Origin: Ceratorhiza oryzae-sativae
Lineage: Eukaryota; Basidiomycota; Agaricomycetes; Cantharellales; Ceratobasidiaceae
Reading direction: 5' to 3'
Assembly (NCBI GenBank): GCA_030998015.1
Contig: JARWMV010000186.1
Coordinates: 1-25,970 of the forward strand
DNA: 25,970 nt
Below, one piece after another: positions 16,908 through 25,970 of this stretch (the stretch's first letter is position 1; every line of letters starts with the position of its first letter). The position numbers were made by a program, and so were the translations under genes. Below the pieces are notes generated by a model. The model was not told the DNA's origin and searched no databases. It saw only the letters and a program-made list of their open reading frames with translations.

Positions 16908-18821
16908 TATGTAGGCAATGTATCCATATTGTGATGCAAAATACTTAAAATTGGGTGTTTTGCCCATTTTCTAAATGCATTTGTTGGGACCAGGACAATC
17001 CCAACAACATGAATACCAGCCTACTAAAGCTTTTGTTGAAGATGCCACAGTCCACAGGTCACCTAAAATCTAAAAGTGGACAAAACATCTATTTTACATG
17101 GAATTGTCCAAAAAGTTTGGACATTCCCAATCTGCAGAGTGAGCTGATACAAATCCAAAAACGATCTGGTTATCAGGTGCCAAAAAGCACTGACACAATG
17201 CCTTGACCTTGTAAACAATTCCCATGCAAGTGCTTAGCAGTTGCAACAAGGGCCCAGGGAGGTTTTATCAATGATTGAGGATACCTTGGCTCGGTTTGCA
17301 ATGCTAGGATTAGAGCTTGTGTCTGCAAAGGTGGCAGCCCTTGATTGCCAGCATTGTAAAACAACTGGTAGCAAACGAGTCAGACAGGCTATCATTTGGG
17401 TTCAAGCTGAAATAGAGGCATTGGGGAGTGGAAAGGTGAGGCCAAGGAATCTCGCAGTGCAAAAAGGGGTAGAGGACGAGAACGAAGCTAGAATAAGGTT
17501 TGCAGTCGCAGTCGTGCCACTGGTAGAGGAGCTCGTCTCCTTGGAATGAGGCAACAGACTTCGCTGATGAAAACGACATCAATATAAGGGATTTGTTTAC
17601 TATATGCGTTTACGACTCACCTGTGGAAGTAGGGGCTGCGTATGATGTCTGATGCTTCGTTGCAATCCTCAAGGTAGAGAGGAACGTGGCGGCAGTGCAA
17701 TCAGCGTTTACCGGTTTGGTTGCGACCTAAGTTTCACGCCGGCATCAAGCGGTCTCAATATCATATGGGATGACTTCTCTGCGACAGCACATCTAGCATG
17801 CACAAGAGTCATATAGACTCGCTTGATGTTCAAAGCAGGGTCGTTGAAGGAAGTTATTAAACATCCCACAATTTTTTGATGGCTGAATTGATTCAACAAG
17901 CACATTTGCCAAAATCACTATGGCAGAACCAGCACAAGCTAATGGGATAAATTTGTATGTATAGGGCGTTTGGTTGGCTCTATACACGTGCCAAAATTCA
18001 AGCCCCGTAAGAGACTCAAACCGTAGAACATGAGCCTGGTCCGCTTCCCTAATCCGGTATGGCAGATAGAACGCTCTGCAAGTGCCGACGACGTCCTGAC
18101 CTTCTCATATTCTCGTCAAGAAGCCGCGCTTGAACGGGAGTGTTTCTCTTTGTCCGGCACATTTCGGACGACGAAAGATCTCCAGACCGTCTCCATTGCA
18201 TACCCGTTTGAGCTCGGCACTCCACCCAACCCAAGTCTTCGCTCCTCTAGAACCCAAGCCTACACCCAGAAGGTATAGCTTGAGACTCCGTAGGGCATAA
18301 TCAAATAACACCGGCTCTAGGACGGTTCGGAGCGATAAGCTCCGCCCACTCACGAGCCATCTTATTAACTTCTACTCTAAAGTGTAGTAGACAAAAATAA
18401 AATGCCGCAACCCAGGATTTACCCGGTCAGTCAAACAAACCGGGAAAGTAGCAGCAGCACATCGGACAGCTCCACCAAGACACAATTGACAAGCGGGGAT
18501 CGACGTCTATCCCCGTCTCCCATTTAGCAAAACAGCCATGTCGACAAAACAGGTGGTTGCGGGATTTTGAAACAGACGCCACAGTGTGCGAAGAGCCACC
18601 ATGACAAATGGATACCAAACCGGAACTTTTCGGAATTAGATTACAATAGGAAACAAGATGAACGGCGCCACCCGGCGGTACTCCATACTGCCACGCGTCT
18701 TCAGATGCGGGCAAAAATAACACGGAAAACATGCGGCTCTATTACTACTAAGCGATGGTACACATTTCTACGATATCTTCACAAGCCGTTCCACCAGAGC
18801 GAAAAAGGAGATGATGTGATT
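16908..18821. other. No recognised gene; repeat-to-genic transition
   Basis: No family is recognisable on either strand. Short open frames exist at 16955-17206 and 17241-17549 (plus) and at 17793-17987 and 18427-18732 (minus). None shows motifs, intron signals or composition that persuade me. The first 500 bases remain CpG-poor like the repeat block. CpG becomes frequent from about 17435 onward. The last few hundred bases should include the 3' untranslated region of the GMC gene. Confidence 0.4.
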
Positions 18822-21891
<3,070 letters not shown>

Positions 21892-24106
21892 ATGGGCGCC
21901 CTCGACTCTACTTTTGGCGCTACTTATATTGGCACTGTCGTCGCCACCTTGTACGTCTCTTCCCTTCGGACCCCTGGATTCGTGTCACCAGAGGAAATCT
22001 GACTTCTTTTTAGCCTCTATGGCATCATGACGCTCCAGACCTATATCTACTGGAGCAGGTATATCCATGACACTACTTTTGATCGTCTATTCGTGAGTTT
22101 TCCTCGAACTTTCGTCTCCAGTGAGCTTTGACCGACGGCCATGCATAGGTTTTCGCACTTTGGTAAGTCAGCCACAGAACCCTCACTTGGTTTGAATTCT
22201 GAATGATGCACGTAGGGTGATCGACACGCTTCAAATGGCTTGCATAGCACACATGCAATACCATTACCTGATCAACAATTATGCGAATCCCGCCGCGCTG
22301 CAGTTCAATAACTGGTACGCTCCCTTCTCTGTTCTACAAAACTCTCACTCTAAACCGGATTTAGGTCGTTCAACGTATGACCAATCTAGCTCAGTCTGTT
22401 TGTGCTCCTGACTTACGCGAATTCGCTTAGATGGAGGTCGGTCTAACCGCAGTCATCACGTTTATGGTTCAAGTGTGAGCTTGTTTTCGCCCCCTGTGCT
22501 TTGCTATAGTGATCGCTAAAACCTACGTGTTTGAAGGTTCTTCGCGAGACGCGCGTGGTATTGTATGTTCCTCTTCTCTTCCTCTTGGCCATGTCAATCT
22601 GACACAAACCCCATAGTTACGAAGCGGGTTGGCTCGCGCTTCACCACAACTCGCCGGACACAAATGATGGGTGCCATTATTGTTAGTTGTGCTCGAATGT
22701 TTGATTCCGTCGAATTTTCACGGCTAATTATTTCTTCCTGCGCTAATCACTCGCCTCCAACCGATTGGCTCGTATGCTTCCCGTCTGATTGCCTACCCGT
22801 CTGTGCCCGGTGATCTGGCCTTGCTCCTTCGACACGCCGTTGCGATATTCTCTTCCCCCCGATTTCATTTCACATCAACAAACCATCACAACAGGGCTTC
22901 ATCGCGCTCTGTCAGCTTGGTTTCGGGATGGGGGCGTTCGGGATGGTCTGGGTTCTAGGCGAGTTTCAAAAGTTCATCAAGTACAACGTGGGTGGATTCT
23001 TCTCCGTGTGTTCGAGGAGGGAAATTAAATCAGCCGATATATACGCGCGCTTCTTTGTCGTATCGCCCTCTCCCCAATCTCCCTTTGACACAACGCCACT
23101 GTTTCAATAATGCCGATCCCTGCTTCGACACTCTCTGGCCGCCACTGGCTCGTTTTAGTGGCTCGTCGGAGGATGGCTCGGCGCCGCGGCTTTGGGAGAT
23201 GTCATTATCGTGTACATGCTGTCCACAGCCCTCATGGCTCAACGAACTGGATTTGGACGGTCCGTCTTGCATCTTCTCCCTCGGATTTGTCTTGTGTGAC
23301 TAAATTTGTGCTTCGCTTGAGCAGAACTGACGCACTGATTAACAAGCTTTTGCGGTACACGATCAACACCGGCCTTCTGACCAGGTATGTTCCCTTCCGC
23401 ATTGCTCCTGTCATCATGGAACTGAGCGTATTTTAGTTTGATAGCCATCACGGACGTGGTCACGTTTTGTACAATGAACAACTTGATCCACCTTGGGTTT
23501 AATTTTACGCTCGGGAAACGTACGTTTATTCTGTTTTTGAAGAGCGAAAAATGAAGACTGACCTTGGCTAATAGTATATACCAATGTGGGTAATTATTTC
23601 GAATAGGATCCACACCGATCATGCCCTTCAACCTTGTCTATCGATGTCTTCATTTCTGCCTCGTGCCGATGCTATTGCCCACCTTCTGGTGGAGAACTTG
23701 AATTCGCTAACATACTCAATGCATAGACGCTTCTCGCTACCCTCAACTCGCGCGAAATCGAACCCGAAAACGTTGTGCACGTCGAGTCGGGTTCGTACCG
23801 ACTCGGCGAGGTGAACCGCCTTCCGGCATCGAACACGGTCAAATTCAACCGACCGGCAGCCCCGTCCCAGTAGGCCGCGCTTTATCCCTAACCGAGGGCA
23901 TGTTGCTAATGATGACCACATAGCTCGATTTGAACAGCGGTGTTCTTCTCCACACCGATACGCAAATTCAGGTTGCCGAGATGGACTCTCCTCCTCACGA
24001 ACGCCAAAAGCGGGTGGTCGTTTTGCCTCGCGAGGGCAAGGATGAGGAGTATGATCTCGACGGCTCAGAGTCGATGGAGAGCAAAAAGCGCAGCAAGCCG
24101 CTATAG
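21892..24106 (+). CDS. DUF6534-like seven-helix membrane protein (copy 1)
   Basis: Fifteen exons: 21892-21950, 22014-22092, 22149-22162, 22216-22314, 22365-22374, 22431-22474, 22537-22562, 22617-22681, 22895-22987, 23159-23259, 23325-23384, 23437-23519, 23575-23585, 23727-23869 and 23938-24106. Their 1056 bases read in frame to the TAG at 24104, giving 351 residues. Hydrophobic segments lie at about 10-32, 46-66, 88-106, 129-153, 166-190, 211-235 and 243-260. A charged cytosol-type tail with REGKDEEYD and SKKRSK follows. The order YGIMTLQTYIYW, WSFNMEVGLTA and FFARRAWY is what I associate with the basidiomycete DUF6534 family, often near NxxW/SFN turns. The biochemical role is unknown; a seven-helix fold allows a receptor or transporter, which is inference. 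Microexons of 14, 10 and 11 nt are unusual. A near-identical gene structure follows at 24696. Confidence 0.85.
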
Positions 24107-24695
24107 ACATTCTCAAGGGGTTTCGATTAAAAGTTGTATATGTTTATAGATACTATAGCTCAGGACTAGTTTTCCATCACGTTCGCTTTCGCTATTTTCT
24201 TTTTGTACATTTCTTCTAGACCAAAATGCACTGCGTTTGTGGGTGCCTTGAGGGAACCACCCAGTTGTGGATTTGGCACAAATTGCGTCCTTGGTCGACC
24301 CTGCAATCCACATCACGCGCCACCACGTTGGCTCACCCTGAGAAGCCACCACGTTTGCGGGTCTATAGCACTTCTGATCTCACGCTAAGCCTGGTTAGTT
24401 ACCTCGACCGGTCATGGCGGGTCCTCGTCGGTCTTGCGTGTTGGTTGTCCGAGTTCTTTCCCGTCACATGGAAATTTGCATATTCTCTGCTAGAATGGTT
24501 CTCTATTGCCGGTTGTTCTGATCTAGCGGCGACTGGTTTGTCTGATCGTTTAGCTAAGCGTCCAGTCCCCCCGTCGGCTGTATATCAATGCACAGGCACT
24601 GTACTGTGAAATCAGGCCTCCCCACTCTCATCCCCCCCGACTCGGGCTTTAGCTATCAGGCAGTTGATCTCTGTACCTGCTTACTCTAACACAAA
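24107..24695 (+). other. Intergenic region between the two tandem paralogues
   Basis: It holds the 3' region of copy 1 and the promoter of copy 2. I see no coding sequence with motifs and no repeat. Open frames at 24203-24388 and 24226-24609 have no family resemblance. The leader just before ATG 24696 is pyrimidine-rich (ctgtacctgcttactctaac). Confidence 0.45.
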
Positions 24696-25970
24696 ATGGG
24701 CCTCCTTGACGACACTTTTGGTTCGACCTACATTGGGGTGATCATTGCCACCTTGTAAGCCTTTTTTTTAATGATAGATGATACAGTTATTGACAATCTG
24801 TTAGTCTGTACGGTATCATGACCTTGCAGTCGTACATCTACTGGGTCCGATACGTGCATGACAGTCTCTTTGACCGACTATTCGTACGTCTCCGTTTCTC
24901 GTGCCAACGAGTTCCAGCTCATTCCAAGTTCCGACACGCAGGTAGTCGCACTCTGGTCCGTTGCCATACCCCAAAAATATCTCTGCAAGACGCGCTAACC
25001 GCGAATCGTGTGACAGGTGCATTGACACACTCCAGCTAATCTTCATTTGCCATATGCAATACTGGTACATGATTGACAACTTTGCCAATCCCGTCGCGCT
25101 GCAGTATAACAACTGGTAAGTTTGGCGCCACAGTTCCCCGTTGACAGCGTGCTCATGGGGATGTGATTTGCATCCAGGTCTTTCAACGTGTGTATTCTTA
25201 TTTCATTTCGGTTTCACACACGGAACTTAGTTTTGCAAATTCGGGTCTAGATGGAAGTTGGCCTGACCGCGATCATTACATTCATGGTTCAAGCGTACGT
25301 CGATAACTTGTGTAACACGCCGTCCGCTAAAGCCGATGTTGGATTAGCTTCTTTGCTCGTCGGGCCTGGTACTGTGAGTGATTTCTTGCTGGCATAATAT
25401 CGGCGAGTTTTCTGATTAGACTTTCAGTCACTAGCCGCGTTGGGAACAGGAACGAAGCCACGCGCAAGACGAAGGTTCTGGGCGTCCTGATTGTATGTTC
25501 TGATATGATCGATGGGTTTATTGGGTTTCTGATCTCGTGTGATTCTCCCTTAGGGTATCATTTCAGTTACCCAGCTCGGGTTTGGTCTTGCTTGCTTCGG
25601 AATGGTGTGGGTGCTCAAGATGTGGGTTCAGTTTATCGAATACCGGGTATGTCATGGTTGAGCACTTGGTGGGATTCGGATGCTGACCGTGATGACAGTG
25701 GCTCGTGGCGGGATGGCTGTCTTCAGCTGCACTGTGTGATGTGCTGATTGTGTATATGCTTTCGACCGCGTTGATGACCCAACGCACTGGCTTTGGACGG
25801 TTCGTTCAGCTGTTCATATATGCACATTGGTCACAGGCTGATTATTGTTCTAGAACGGATGCCTTGATTGACAAACTCTTGCGCTATACCATCAACACTG
25901 GCTTGCTGACCAGGTATGTTCTCTTCTAATTTGCATATTCAGAAAGGCTGACGGGGACGTCTGAAGCATT
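24696..25970 (+). CDS. DUF6534-like membrane protein (copy 2), 3' end beyond window
   Basis: Exons visible: 24696-24754, 24805-24883, 24942-24955, 25017-25115, 25178-25187, 25251-25294, 25348-25373, 25428-25492, 25554-25646, 25699-25799 and 25854-25913. An intron is open at the window end (GTATGT at 25914). Exon lengths 59, 79, 14, 99, 10, 44, 26, 65, 93, 101 and 60 are exactly those of exons 1-11 of copy 1, and splice phases agree. The protein starts MGLLDDTFGSTYIGVIIATF. It keeps the helices and the WSFNMEVGLTAIITFMVQ and AFFARRAWYF blocks, with changes spread through loops such as TSRVGNRNEATRKTK. It is a tandem duplicate that diverged in sequence but not in gene structure. About a third of the coding region (exons 12-15 by analogy) is missing. 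Confidence 0.85.

Noticed and set aside
18427..18732. Minus-strand Cys-rich 101-codon frame downstream of the GMC gene
   Set aside because: The Cys spacing fits no zinc-binding pattern I know, there are no intron signals, and it lies close enough to be 3' flanking DNA of the GMC gene.
23232..24116. Minus-strand open frames under the DUF6534-like gene (for example 162 codons at 23628-24116)
   Set aside because: They are antisense to exons whose splice junctions and frame are supported by the paralogue.

Overview
The window looks like nuclear DNA of a filamentous basidiomycete (Agaricomycetes; a Rhizoctonia/Ceratobasidium-type fungus is an inference from general resemblance, not shown). The reasons are many 50-60 nt GT-AG introns, microexons, tandem DUF6534-type membrane-protein genes, a GMC oxidoreductase, and dense nests of Ty3/gypsy, copia and pogo elements.

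Layout. 1-3.24 kb: an unrecognised open frame, then a decayed pogo/CENP-B-like transposase interrupted by an LTR-like insert. 3242-3329: a truncated piece of a 1.3-kb LTR family. 3330-10157: the centrepiece, a young Ty3/gypsy-type element read on the minus strand. Its LTRs (676 and 782 bp) carry tandem ~101-bp hairpin units, two full copies in one LTR and three in the other. Its own coding capacity is reduced to a gag N-terminus fused to the integrase C-terminus and chromodomain. Between that remnant and the polypurine tract sits a ~3.3-kb foreign module. It has an uninterrupted 438-codon Rep of the CRESS-DNA (geminivirus/genomovirus-like) type, a divergent spliced 163-aa gene, two overlapping minus-strand frames, and an intergenic region with 61-bp direct repeats and small hairpins. 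The module resembles an ambisense circular Rep replicon captured inside an LTR retrotransposon.

10.16-17.4 kb: an old repeat graveyard. It holds a truncated copia pol relic, one decayed LTR of the same Ty3 family nested inside another with a perfect TCCAC duplication, two 1.3-kb solo LTRs with perfect 5-bp duplications (TGATC, AGGTT), and a second pogo relic. The old copies are strongly CpG-depleted, whereas the Rep-carrying element is not. From about 17.4 kb the DNA regains CpG and becomes genic.

18.8-26 kb: host genes. An 11-exon GMC oxidoreductase lies on the minus strand, divergent from a 15-exon DUF6534-like seven-helix membrane protein on the plus strand. A tandem paralogue follows and runs off the window end. 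The eleven exons visible in the second copy have exactly the lengths of exons 1-11 in the first, including 14- and 10-nt microexons.
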